The notes: generated from the sequence alone by a model not told the origin. Positions 8,303 through 15,808 are shown, counted from the stretch's first letter. The stretch: 22,748 bases of DNA from an uncultured Eubacteriales bacterium (GCA_902462035.1 CABQAC010000004.1:1-22748); one strand, 5' to 3'. Numbers and translations: made by a program.

Positions 8303-8820
8303 CGGTCGGGGGCAGCGCCAGCGGAAAATCCGAATTTGCCGAATCGGTGGCCGTGTCTTTGGGTTGCCGCAGGCTTTATATCGCCACCATGCGCCCCTAT
8401 GGCGAAGAAGCCGCGCGGCGTATCGCCCGCCACCGCGCGCTGCGGGCGGGAAAAGGCTTTGTCAGTTTGGATTGTTACACCGGCATCTTAAACGCGGTAA
8501 CCGACGGATACGATGTCGTGCTGCTGGAATGTATGTCCAATTTATTGGCCAACGAAATGTTTGGGGATCCGCCGGTACAGCAGACTCGTTTGGCCGATTG
8601 CCTGGCAAACCAGGTTTGCACACTGGCGCGCCGCGTGCCGCATTTGGTGGTGGTGTCTAACGATATTGGCGGCGACGGGGAAAGATACGACTGCCATACC
8701 GAAGATTACCGCGAATCGCTGGGAAGAATCAATGCCCTGCTTTTCCAGCAAGCGGACCAAGTGATCGAGGTTGTTTGCGGTATTCCAATTTACCGCAAAA
8801 ACGGAAAGGAGAAATCATAA
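8290..8820 (+). CDS. cobU: Adenosylcobinamide kinase / adenosylcobinamide-phosphate guanylyltransferase, diverged first copy
   Basis: Phosphorylates adenosylcobinamide and transfers GMP to form adenosylcobinamide-GDP. The protein is 176 residues, normal length. The P-loop is intact (GGSASGKS, residues 7-14). H48 in RIARHRALR corresponds to the histidine that is guanylylated in Salmonella CobU, and LLECMSNLLANEMF matches the conserved glutamate segment. The C-terminal part VVSNDIGGDGERYD departs from the usual NEVGxGIVP signature, and VVCGIPIYRK closes the fold. A second, shorter CobU-like gene lies two genes downstream and keeps exactly that missing signature. The start at ATG 8290 overlaps cobT, and the stop TAA shares a base with the ATG of cobS. 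The family is confident; whether both activities remain is not. Confidence 0.88.
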   Translation: MFVVTVGGSASGKSEFAESVAVSLGCRRLYIATMRPYGEEAARRIARHRALRAGKGFVSLDCYTGILNAVTDGYDVVLLECMSNLLANEMFGDPPVQQTRLADCLANQVCTLARRVPHLVVVSNDIGGDGERYDCHTEDYRESLGRINALLFQQADQVIEVVCGIPIYRKNGKEKS

Positions 8821-9593
8821 TGGCGAATCCGCTGCTGGGCGGCCTCGCGACCGCTTTTTCCATGTATTCGGTCATCCCAATGCCGCGTGTGGAATGGGAC
8901 CGCGCCGCTATGCAGTATGCCCTCTGCTTTTTTCCTCTGGTCGGTGTGGTTTGCGGCGGCGCGGTTTACGGTTGGATGTGGTTATGCGCCCATTTCCAGC
9001 TGACGCCGATGCTGGCTTCGGCTGGCGTTGTCCTTCTGCCGGCGGCGGTTTCCGGCGGCATACACCTGGACGGCTTGCTGGATACCGGCGATGCCTTGGG
9101 ATCCCACCAGGAAACAGAACGCAAACTGGAAATATTGAAGGACGCCCATGTGGGGGCTTTTGGGGTTATTCTTTGTACTGGGTACCTTCTGCTAAGCTGG
9201 GCCTTGGCCGGCCAGCTGTACGCAGACCGTTCTCTGCTTTTGCTGCTATGCCTGGGATATGTTCTTTCCCGGGCATGCAGCGCCTTGGCCATCGTCACTT
9301 TTCCGCTCGCAAAAAATACGGGGCTGGTTCATTTATTTGCTGAAAACGCGCAGAAAGCAAGGGTGCGGGCAGCCAGCCTGGTGGTCATCGCCGCCTGTTT
9401 TGCCGGTATGGTCCTGGTAAATCCGGCCGCGGGCGGGGTGATGACGGTGCTGGCGGCGGGGTGGTTCGCCTGGTTCCGGCGCCTTTGTGTCCGCCAGTTT
9501 GGCGGGATCACAGGGGATTTGGCGGGCTATTCGCTTTGCGTGCTGGAATTGCTGTCTTTGGCGGTATCGTCTTTGCTGCCCGCGTTGATTTAA
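8820..9593 (+). CDS. cobS: Adenosylcobinamide-GDP ribazoletransferase (cobalamin synthase)
   Basis: Integral membrane enzyme joining adenosylcobinamide-GDP with alpha-ribazole (phosphate) to form adenosylcobalamin (phosphate). The protein is 257 residues. The diagnostic acidic motif is GGIHLDGLLDTGDALGS, about residues 80-96, and several hydrophobic segments follow (about residues 110-135, 140-160, 185-215 and 235-255). I start it at ATG 8820, which overlaps the cobU stop (TAATG) and has GGAAAGGAG about eight bases upstream. The frame extends upstream to 8775, but the extra 15 residues lie in cobU and are not family-like. Confidence 0.95.
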   Translation: MANPLLGGLATAFSMYSVIPMPRVEWDRAAMQYALCFFPLVGVVCGGAVYGWMWLCAHFQLTPMLASAGVVLLPAAVSGGIHLDGLLDTGDALGSHQETERKLEILKDAHVGAFGVILCTGYLLLSWALAGQLYADRSLLLLLCLGYVLSRACSALAIVTFPLAKNTGLVHLFAENAQKARVRAASLVVIAACFAGMVLVNPAAGGVMTVLAAGWFAWFRRLCVRQFGGITGDLAGYSLCVLELLSLAVSSLLPALI

Positions 9594-9610
9594 AGAAGGG
9601 GGACTTCGCC

Positions 9611-9991
9611 ATGCTGCGGTTGATTATAGGCGGTCGGGCATCCGGAAAACGGAACCGCCTGCTGTCTTTGGGATTTACCGCCCAACAGATATTTGATGGG
9701 GAAACCGGGCCGCTGGAACACGCCTACGACGGGCCGGCGCTCGATGGATTGCACGCGTTCGTCCGGCGGCTGATGGAAGCGGGCGAAGATCCGTCGCAAA
9801 TCCTGGACGGGATCGGCCGGGGGGCGGTCTGTGCCGTCACGTGTGACGAAGTGGGCTGCGGCGTAATTCCACTGGATGGATTTGACCGGGACTACCGCGA
9901 GGCGGTGGGCCGCCTTTGCTGTGAGCTTGCCGCCCAGGCTGAAATAGTGGAACGGATGTATTGCGGGATCCCGACGGTGATCAAGCCATGA
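9611..9991 (+). CDS. Short CobU-like protein with altered P-loop
   Basis: A 126-residue protein related to adenosylcobinamide kinase/guanylyltransferase but shortened and altered. The N terminus MLRLIIGGRASGKRNR aligns residue for residue with the P-loop of the upstream cobU, but R14 replaces the serine or threonine that normally binds Mg-ATP. The middle region with the guanylylated histidine is missing. The C-terminal part is well preserved: CDEVGCGVIPLD, a REAVGRL helix and CGIPTVIK, as in classical CobU. So it keeps the signature that the first CobU copy has lost. It could be an accessory subunit, an enzyme with only one activity, or a decaying paralogue. ATG 9611 follows AAGAAGGGGG at 9593-9602; the longer frame from 9461 lies in cobS. 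Its TGA overlaps the ATG of cobC. Confidence 0.8.
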   Translation: MLRLIIGGRASGKRNRLLSLGFTAQQIFDGETGPLEHAYDGPALDGLHAFVRRLMEAGEDPSQILDGIGRGAVCAVTCDEVGCGVIPLDGFDRDYREAVGRLCCELAAQAEIVERMYCGIPTVIKP

Positions 9992-10581
9992 GTATGGAAA
10001 TCCTTTTGATCCGGCATGGTAAAACGGACGGTAATCTGCGCGGCGCTTATATCGGCTCTACCGACGAGCCGCTGTGCGCCGCCGGACGGGAAGAATTGGC
10101 CGAATATCAAGCCGCGGGGATTTATCCGCCCGCGGCTACAGTGGCGGCAAGCAATATGCTGCGGTGTCTTCAAACCGCCGAACTGCTTTATCCGGGCCAG
10201 CCGGTAATTCAAATCCCCGATTTTCGCGAATGCCATTTCGGCGCGTTCGAAGGGATGAACTACCGGCAGCTGAACGGAAATCCCGATTATCAGCGGTGGA
10301 TCGATAACAGCGGCGCCATTCCCTTCCCTGGCGGAGAAGATCCGATACGGTTCCGGGTCCGCTGCTGGAACGCTTTTCAAAACCTTTGCGCGCAGCGTTT
10401 TCCGGATCCGGTTGCGGTGGTCTGCCATGGCGGAACCATTATGGCAATCTTAGAGCAGTGTGCATCGCCAAAAGGGGATTTTTACCGCTGGCAAACCAAA
10501 AACGGAGCAGGGTACCGCTTTTGGTTTGACTCCAGTTCCGGCCGTGCGGCCGATCTTCATACGCTGGGAGGCGACAACTAA
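9988..10581 (+). CDS. cobC: Histidine phosphatase, probable alpha-ribazole phosphatase
   Basis: Member of the phosphoglycerate-mutase-like histidine phosphatases. The protein is 197 residues. The phospho-accepting histidine is H10 in LLIRHGKTDGN, the partner motif is FRECHFGAFEGM, and the second histidine is H147 in VVCHGGTIMAI. The fold alone does not fix the substrate. The location among cobS, a cobU-like gene and cbiB supports removal of the phosphate from alpha-ribazole-5'-phosphate or adenosylcobalamin-5'-phosphate. ATG 9988 overlaps the previous stop (ATGA); an upstream in-frame ATG at 9961 would add nine residues lying inside the CobU-like gene. It ends immediately before cbiB with no gap. 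Confidence 0.88.
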   Translation: MSMEILLIRHGKTDGNLRGAYIGSTDEPLCAAGREELAEYQAAGIYPPAATVAASNMLRCLQTAELLYPGQPVIQIPDFRECHFGAFEGMNYRQLNGNPDYQRWIDNSGAIPFPGGEDPIRFRVRCWNAFQNLCAQRFPDPVAVVCHGGTIMAILEQCASPKGDFYRWQTKNGAGYRFWFDSSSGRAADLHTLGGDN

Positions 10582-11519
10582 ATGGATTTGCTCCTTGCCC
10601 TTGCGGGCGGCTATGTTCTCGATCTGCTGTTGGGAGACCCCCATTGGCTGCCGCACCCCGTGCGTCTGATCGGCTGGCTGATCAATCGAGGGGAAAAGGC
10701 GATGCGCCGCTTGTTTCCCCAAAAACCATTTTTGGGCGGCATGCTGCTGACCCTGTTGGTGACCGGCCTTTCCTTTGCCATTCCCTTTATGCTGCTGATG
10801 CTGCTGCGCGGCTGGAACCGGTGGGCGGCCCTGCTGGTGGAGATGGTATTTTGTTACCAGATCCTTGCCACAAAATGTTTAAAGGTAGAAAGCATGCGGG
10901 TCTACAGCGCCCTGGCAAAGGGCGATTTGACCGGCGCGCGCCAGGCGGTATCCTGGATTGTGGGGCGGGATACCGACCAGCTTGACGAACGGCAGGTTGC
11001 CCGCGCGGCGGTGGAGACTGTGGCGGAAAACACATCGGACGGCGTCATTGCGCCGATGCTATTTTTAGTGCTGGGGGGCGCGCCGCTGGGCTTCTTCTAC
11101 AAGGCTGTCAATACGCTGGATTCCATGATCGGATATAAAAATGACAGGTACCTTTATTTTGGCCGTTTTTCGGCCCGGTTTGACGACGCCGTCAATTTCA
11201 TTCCGGCTATTTTGTCCGCTTGGCTGATGATCGCGGCCAGCTGGCTTCTGCGGCTCGATTATAAAAACGCGGTGCGGATTTACCGCCGCGACCACCGCAA
11301 CCATGCCAGCCCCAACAGCGCCAGAACCGAATCGGCAGCCGCTGGGGCGCTGGGGCCGTCTATTTTGGCAAGGTGGTCCATAAGCCGGCCATCGGCGACC
11401 CTCTGCGGGAAATTACGCCGCAGGATATTCCACGGATGAATTCTCTGATGGTGACAACCTCGGTTCTGTCCATTCTGCTTTTGGGCGGGGCGCGGTTTGT
11501 TGTTTGCCTATGCCTGTAA
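10582..11519 (+). pseudogene. cbiB: Adenosylcobinamide-phosphate synthase, disrupted by a frameshifting deletion
   Basis: Membrane enzyme attaching aminopropanol (phosphate) to adenosylcobyric acid. The first frame (10582 to the stop at 11437-11439) has clear CbiB features: LLLGDPHWLPHPVRLIGWLI, TVAENTSDGVIAPMLF, NTLDSMIGYKNDRY and IYRRDHRNHASPNSARTESA. After AAGALG (to about 11355) it turns into unrelated residues and stops. The proper C terminus continues in another frame from about 11357 to a TAA at 11517-11519: AVYFGKVVHKPAIGDPLREI and a final hydrophobic segment. Compared with the usual spacing between TESxxAGALG and YFGK, about 19 bases are missing; restoring them gives 318 residues, a normal length. 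Two tandem copies of GCTGGGGC (11341-11356) lie exactly at the break. It may be a true mutation or a sequencing/assembly error. Confidence 0.9.
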
Positions 11520-11538
11520 CAAAACGGAAGGAGGCAAA

Positions 11539-12606
11539 ATGTTGCGAAAGACGTCCGGTCTGGTCCACGGCGGAAATATCTACGACGATTCCGGCGCCAA
11601 GCGGGACATCCTCGATTTTTCCGCGAATATAAACCCGCTCGGTATGCCTCCCGCCGTGCGGCAGGCGTTGGTTTCCCGCCCGCAGGACGCGGAAAACTAT
11701 CCCGACCCGTTGTGCCGTTCCCTCCGGCGTGCCCTTGCAAACCATCACGGATTGTCGGCGGATTGGATCATATGCGGCAATGGCGCGGCGGATTTAATAT
11801 ACCGGCTGGCCTATGCCGTCCGGCCCGCCCGCGCGCTACTTCCGGCGCCGACCTTTGCTGAATATGAGCATGCGCTCGACGCCGCGGGATGTGCGGAAAC
11901 TGTCTTTTTTCCCTTGCAGGAGCGATTCAATTTTACGCCGGGGCCAGAAATATCCGAAGCGGTTTCGCCTGGGATGAATCTCGTTTTCTTCTGCAACCCC
12001 AACAATCCGACTGGCGCGGCTATAAAAAAACAGCAGGTGCTTATGCTGGCGGACCGGTGCCGTGCGGCAGGCGCTATTTTGGTGGTGGACGAATGCTTTG
12101 CCGATTTTATGGAACAGGAGCAAGCGTATTCTGTTTGCGACGCGCTTGGCGCTTATGAGAATGTCGCGGTGCTGCGGGCGTTTACCAAAATGTACGCCAT
12201 GGCGGGCGTGCGGCTCGGGTACCTTCTAACAGCCAACCAAGACCTGCTGCAAAGAATGGCTGCGGCAGGACCGCCCTGGAGCGTGTCCACAGTGGCGTCA
12301 CGCTGCGGGATCGCGGCGTTGTCCTGCGGCGCGCATGTCGCGCGAACCAAACAGCTGGTTGCGCGGAACCGGGCTTTATTAACAGGGGAACTGACCCGCC
12401 GGGGCTGCAAGGTATACCCGTCGCTCGCTAATTATCTGTTGTTTCGTTGTGAAAAGCCCGGATTGGCGGATCGATTGGAAAAACAGGGCGTGCTGGTCCG
12501 CTCTTGTTCCAATTACCGGAATCTGGATGCTTTTTTTTACCGGATCGCCGTGCGGTCCGCGTCGGAAAACCGTTTGTTTTTAGAACGGCTTGATCGAATA
12601 CTTTAG
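11539..12606 (+). CDS. cobD: L-threonine-O-3-phosphate decarboxylase
   Basis: PLP enzyme of the histidinol-phosphate aminotransferase fold that makes (R)-1-amino-2-propanol phosphate for the arm linking the corrin to the nucleotide loop. The protein is 355 residues. The N terminus SGLVHGGNIYDD followed by DILDFSANINPLGMP is typical of CobD, as are CNPNNPTG and VVDECFADF. The PLP lysine is K217 in RAFTKMYAMAGVRLGYL. It is distinguished from HisC by this N terminus and by its neighbours. ATG 11539 is preceded by GGAGG; the open frame back to 11497 overlaps the displaced end of cbiB and is not family-like. It directly follows the broken cbiB, whose product would use its product. Confidence 0.93.
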   Translation: MLRKTSGLVHGGNIYDDSGAKRDILDFSANINPLGMPPAVRQALVSRPQDAENYPDPLCRSLRRALANHHGLSADWIICGNGAADLIYRLAYAVRPARALLPAPTFAEYEHALDAAGCAETVFFPLQERFNFTPGPEISEAVSPGMNLVFFCNPNNPTGAAIKKQQVLMLADRCRAAGAILVVDECFADFMEQEQAYSVCDALGAYENVAVLRAFTKMYAMAGVRLGYLLTANQDLLQRMAAAGPPWSVSTVASRCGIAALSCGAHVARTKQLVARNRALLTGELTRRGCKVYPSLANYLLFRCEKPGLADRLEKQGVLVRSCSNYRNLDAFFYRIAVRSASENRLFLERLDRIL

Positions 12607-12628
12607 TGGGAAAGGCGGGGAAAACCGC

Positions 12629-14128
12629 GTGGCAAAAGCAATTATGATCCAAGGCACCACATCGAACGCCGGCAAAAGCCTGACAGCGGCGGGGCTGTGC
12701 CGTATTTTGAAGCAAGACGGGTACCGGGCCGCGCCGTTCAAATCTCAGAATATGGCGTTGAATTCCTTTATTACGGCGGATGGGTTGGAAATGGGCCGTG
12801 CCCAGGTCATGCAGGCCGAAGCGGCGGGTATTGCGCCGGATGTGCGGATGAATCCCATCCTGCTCAAACCAACCAGTGACCGCGGTTCCCAGGTAATTGT
12901 CAATGGCGAAGTCCGGGGGAATATGGACGCGCGGGAGTATTTCAGGCGGAAAACCGAGCTGATTCCCGATATCCGCAAAGCGTACGACAGCCTGGCGGCG
13001 GAATATGACGTAATTGTTATCGAAGGCGCGGGCAGTCCGGCGGAAATTAATTTAAAATCGCAGGATATCGTCAACATGGGCATGGCAAGGCTGGCGCAGT
13101 CCCCTGTGCTGCTGGTGGGGGATATCGACCGGGGCGGCGTATTCGCTGCCCTGACCGGAACCATGATGCTGTTGGAACCGTCGGAGCAGGCAATGGTCAA
13201 AGGGATGATCATCAACAAATTCCGCGGCGATGTATCCATCTTAACACCGGGGCTTCGCATGCTGGAAGATCTGGTCCACGTGCCGGTGGTAGGGGTCGTG
13301 CCCTATATGCCCCTGCGGCTGGATGACGAAGACAGCCTTTCCGAACGCTTCGACCAATCCCGCGCTCCCGCGCCGGTGGACATTGCCGTCATTCGTCTGC
13401 CGCGGATTTCCAATTTTACCGACTTTAATCCGCTGGAATATATCGAGGGCGTTTCGCTGCGGTATGTGGGCAGCGTGGGGGAACTGGGCAATCCGGATCT
13501 GATCATTCTGCCCGGCACCAAAAATACCCTTTCCGATCTGCGATGGCTTCGCCAATCGGGGCTAGAGGCGGCGGTGCTGAAACACGCGGCCCGCGGCGAA
13601 CCGGTTCTGGGGATTTGCGGAGGATTTCAGATGCTGGGACTGTCCCTGCATGACCCGGCGGGAATGGAAGACGGCGGGGAAATGGCGGGGCTTGGCCTGC
13701 TGGAGATGGAAACGGTTTTTGCCCCGCGGAAAACCAGGGCCTGCAAAACAGGATCGTTACCCCCGGTAAAAGGTATATTTGCGGGCTTGTCGGGCGCGCC
13801 TTTTGAAGGCTACGAAATCCATATGGGGCTGTCGTCTGGATTTACCGGCGATTTAGCGCAGTGCGGCAATGTATACGGTACATACCTGCATGGCTTTTTT
13901 GACCGGGAAGAAATTACCCGTGTAGTGGTAGAAGCGCTGTTTCGAAAAAAGGGCCTTGATCCGTCCAAGGTTTCGGCAATCGATATTCGATCTTTTAAAA
14001 ATGCGGAATACGACAAGTTGGCGGACGGCTTGCGGCAGTCGCTGCAGATGGAAACGATCTACCGGATTATTGAGGAGGGACTGAACGATGGAGATGCGCC
14101 GCGGCCTGATTCATATTTATTGCGGTGA
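12629..14128 (+). CDS. cbiP: Cobyric acid synthase
   Basis: Glutamine-dependent amidation of side chains b, d, e and g of adenosylcobyrinate a,c-diamide (CbiP/CobQ). The protein is 499 residues. The N-terminal domain has a modified P-loop, QGTTSNAGKS at residues 8-17, then FKSQNMALNS and LLKPTSDRGSQVI. The C-terminal type I amidotransferase domain has the nucleophile C330 in LGICGGFQMLG and H421 in YGTYLHGFFD. The start is GTG at 12629, because the canonical N terminus (xAKAIMIQGT) begins there and GGCGGGG lies about eight bases upstream. An ATG at 12590 in frame would add 13 residues that overlap the end of cobD. The C-terminal 40 bases overlap the next gene. Confidence 0.95.
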   Translation: MAKAIMIQGTTSNAGKSLTAAGLCRILKQDGYRAAPFKSQNMALNSFITADGLEMGRAQVMQAEAAGIAPDVRMNPILLKPTSDRGSQVIVNGEVRGNMDAREYFRRKTELIPDIRKAYDSLAAEYDVIVIEGAGSPAEINLKSQDIVNMGMARLAQSPVLLVGDIDRGGVFAALTGTMMLLEPSEQAMVKGMIINKFRGDVSILTPGLRMLEDLVHVPVVGVVPYMPLRLDDEDSLSERFDQSRAPAPVDIAVIRLPRISNFTDFNPLEYIEGVSLRYVGSVGELGNPDLIILPGTKNTLSDLRWLRQSGLEAAVLKHAARGEPVLGICGGFQMLGLSLHDPAGMEDGGEMAGLGLLEMETVFAPRKTRACKTGSLPPVKGIFAGLSGAPFEGYEIHMGLSSGFTGDLAQCGNVYGTYLHGFFDREEITRVVVEALFRKKGLDPSKVSAIDIRSFKNAEYDKLADGLRQSLQMETIYRIIEEGLNDGDAPRPDSYLLR

Positions 14129-14621
14129 TGGAAAAGGAAAAACCTCTGCCGCCGTAGGGCTTGCGGTACGGGCTGTAGGACATGGCTTTCGCGTGGGCGT
14201 GGTGCAGTTCCTAAAAGATGGGGACAGCGGTGAATTGGCGCCCCTGGCCGCGTTTCCGGGGGTCCAGATTTTGTCTGGAAAACGTGTAAAGGGTTTCACC
14301 TTTTCTATGACGGCGGAAGAAAAAGCGCAGGTTCGTGCGGGGCAGGATGATTATTTGCGCAGGGCGGCCGCCTGGTGCGGACAGGATCTTTGCGATTTGT
14401 TGGTTTTAGACGAGGCGGTGGGCGCGGTAAATTTGGGAATGCTGGACCGGGCGTTATTGCTGGACTTTTTGCGCAACAAACCGGTTGGGGTGGAAGTGGT
14501 TCTTACGGGGCGCGACCCCGACGATGAGCTGCTCGGTTTGGCGGATTATGTTTCCGAGATCCGAAAAGTCAAACATCCTTATGATCGTGGCGTAAAGGCC
14601 CGGGAGGGTATAGAATTTTAA
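14088..14621 (+). CDS. cobO: Cob(I)alamin / cob(I)yrinic acid a,c-diamide adenosyltransferase, CobO/BtuR type
   Basis: Adds the 5'-deoxyadenosyl upper ligand from ATP to cob(I) corrinoids. The protein is 177 residues. The N-terminal P-loop is GDGKGKTSAA at residues 13-22, preceded by GLIHIYC. Later motifs are VVQFLKDG, LLVLDEAVGAVNLG and VVLTGRDPDDELLGLADYVSEI, followed by KHPYDRGVKAREGIEF at the C terminus, all typical of the BtuR/CobO/CobP family rather than of PduO or EutT. ATG 14088 has GAGGAGG nine bases upstream, inside cbiP, giving a 41-base overlap; ATG 14094 is a less likely alternative. The protein could act both in new synthesis and on imported corrinoids. Confidence 0.95.
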   Translation: MEMRRGLIHIYCGDGKGKTSAAVGLAVRAVGHGFRVGVVQFLKDGDSGELAPLAAFPGVQILSGKRVKGFTFSMTAEEKAQVRAGQDDYLRRAAAWCGQDLCDLLVLDEAVGAVNLGMLDRALLLDFLRNKPVGVEVVLTGRDPDDELLGLADYVSEIRKVKHPYDRGVKAREGIEF

Positions 14622-14694
14622 CCGAAGATGGATAACAAATTCTCCGATACGATGAGAGGGCGGAGTTTGACGGGCATAAGGGAAAGGATGGTCA

Positions 14695-15327
14695 TTGAAG
14701 ATGAGCATTGAAGTCATGAAGCCTGCCGAAATTGAAAAGCGCAGTTTTGAAATCATTACCCAGATATTAGGGGACCGCGAATTTCCGCCGCTGCAAGAGC
14801 CGGTCGTCAAACGGGTCATCCATACTACGGCCGATTTTGAATACGCGGACCAGCTTTATTTTTCCGATCAAGCGGTACAGAGAATGTTGGAAGCGTTGCG
14901 CGGCGGCGCGGATATTGTCACCGACACCCAAATGGCGCGGGCGGGTATCAACAAAAAGGCACTAGCCCGGTATGGCGGCGCGGTGCACTGTTTCATCGCG
15001 GACGAGGACGTGGCCGCCGAGGCCGCCGGCCGAGGGGTAACCCGAGCGGTGGTATCCATGGAAAAAGCCTGCGGCCTGCCCGGCAGGCCCATTTTTGCCA
15101 TAGGCAACGCGCCGACGGCATTGCTGCAAATCAAGGCGCTTTACGAGTCGGGACGTCTGAATCCCGCCGGGGTCATCGGCGTGCCTGTGGGCTTTGTCAA
15201 CGTGGTGGAATCCAAGGAGGAGCTGATGCGAACGGACCTGCCCTGTATTGTGGCCCGGGGGAGGAAAGGCGGCAGCAACGTGGCGGCGGCAATTTGCAAC
15301 GCGATGCTCTATCAGTTGGACCGTTAG
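14695..15327 (+). CDS. cbiC: Cobalt-precorrin-8 methylmutase
   Basis: Moves the methyl group from C11 to C12 to form cobyrinate. The protein is 210 residues. The catalytic histidine is in RVIHTTADFEYADQL (H43 counting from the TTG start, the same number as in CobH). GADIVTDTQMARAGI, the AIGNAPTALLQI segment and GVPVGFVNVVESKEEL are all family hallmarks. The start is either TTG 14695, seven bases after GGAAAGG (14681-14687), or ATG 14701 with 13-base spacing; TTG is chosen on spacing. A 73-base gap separates it from cobO. This is the last gene of the synthesis run; a promoter and riboswitch for the importer follow. Confidence 0.94.
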   Translation: MKMSIEVMKPAEIEKRSFEIITQILGDREFPPLQEPVVKRVIHTTADFEYADQLYFSDQAVQRMLEALRGGADIVTDTQMARAGINKKALARYGGAVHCFIADEDVAAEAAGRGVTRAVVSMEKACGLPGRPIFAIGNAPTALLQIKALYESGRLNPAGVIGVPVGFVNVVESKEELMRTDLPCIVARGRKGGSNVAAAICNAMLYQLDR

Positions 15328-15334
15328 GCAGCAG

Positions 15335-15360
15335 CACAAAGAATCCGCCATTTTTTTGTG
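15335..15360 (+). terminator. Possible weak terminator after cbiC
   Basis: CACAAAGAA at 15335-15343 can pair with TTTTTTGTG at 15352-15360, giving a nine-base-pair AT-rich stem with one G-U pair just after the cbiC stop. No clean T run follows the stem, only AT-rich DNA. It could slow transcription at the end of the biosynthetic run, but I would not rely on it. Confidence 0.3.
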
Positions 15361-15396
15361 ATATTTGCTATTTTTATTAATTTGCCTGTTCTGTCG

Positions 15397-15425
15397 TTGA
15401 CTTTTCAAAAACCGGCGGATATACT
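15397..15425 (+). promoter_or_regulatory. Sigma-A type promoter of the riboswitch and corrinoid importer
   Basis: TTGACT at 15397-15402 and TATACT at 15420-15425 are separated by exactly 17 bases, each one mismatch from the sigma-A consensus. Transcription would begin near 15432, about 18 bases before the riboswitch core. The placement between cbiC and the riboswitch explains how the importer genes are transcribed independently of the synthesis operon. Confidence 0.8.
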
Positions 15426-15449
15426 CAGAAATACAATTGAATAGCGTGA

Positions 15450-15611
15450 CATGCCGAGTGCTCAGCTTCGGGCTGAGATAATAGGGAATTGGGTGCGAAT
15501 CCCAAGCGATCCGGTCACTGTGTTCGGAGAGCGAAGCCGCATAACGCCATTGCGAGAGCGAGAAGGCGCGGCCCAGCGATGACCCGTAAGTCAGGAGACC
15601 TGCTCGGCGTG
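15450..15611 (+). promoter_or_regulatory. Cobalamin riboswitch
   Basis: The conserved blocks of the adenosylcobalamin riboswitch are present in order: ATAATAGGGAA at about 15478-15488, GGTGCGAATCCC at about 15491-15503, CACTGT at 15516-15521, and the B12 box TCAGGAGACCTGC at 15591-15603. A closing stem is visible: CATGCCGAG at 15450-15458 pairs with CTCGGCGTG at 15603-15611 with one G-U. Inside it, CTCAGC/GCTGAG (15461-15477) forms a hairpin. The GATCCGGTCACTGT stretch differs from the commonest CCCGCxACTGT. It is followed by an intrinsic terminator, so binding of cobalamin probably ends transcription before the importer genes. Confidence 0.93.
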
Positions 15612-15680
15612 AATGGTTGGTATCTTCCGCAGAAAGTATCCAAGCCTGAGAAATCATATGCTGACGGCGTATGCTTTGTT

Positions 15681-15716
15681 AGACGTTTGCTTTTTTTGCG
15701 AGCAAACGTCTTTTTT
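15681..15716 (+). terminator. Intrinsic terminator, expression platform of the riboswitch
   Basis: AGACGTTTGCT at 15681-15691 and AGCAAACGTCT at 15701-15711 form a perfect 11-base-pair stem with a nine-base loop, followed by six Ts (15711-15716). It lies between the riboswitch and the binding-protein gene, so it is the likely on/off element. A smaller hairpin, CATATGC/GCGTATG (15655-15673), lies directly upstream. I could not assign a definite antiterminator pairing by eye. Confidence 0.88.
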
Positions 15717-15808
15717 GTTCTTTTCCCATGGGGAATAGGGCATGGTAAAGCGCGCGGCCCGGTGCTTTTTGCGGTGGAATAAAGAAGATAAAGACAGGAG
15801 TGTTGAAC

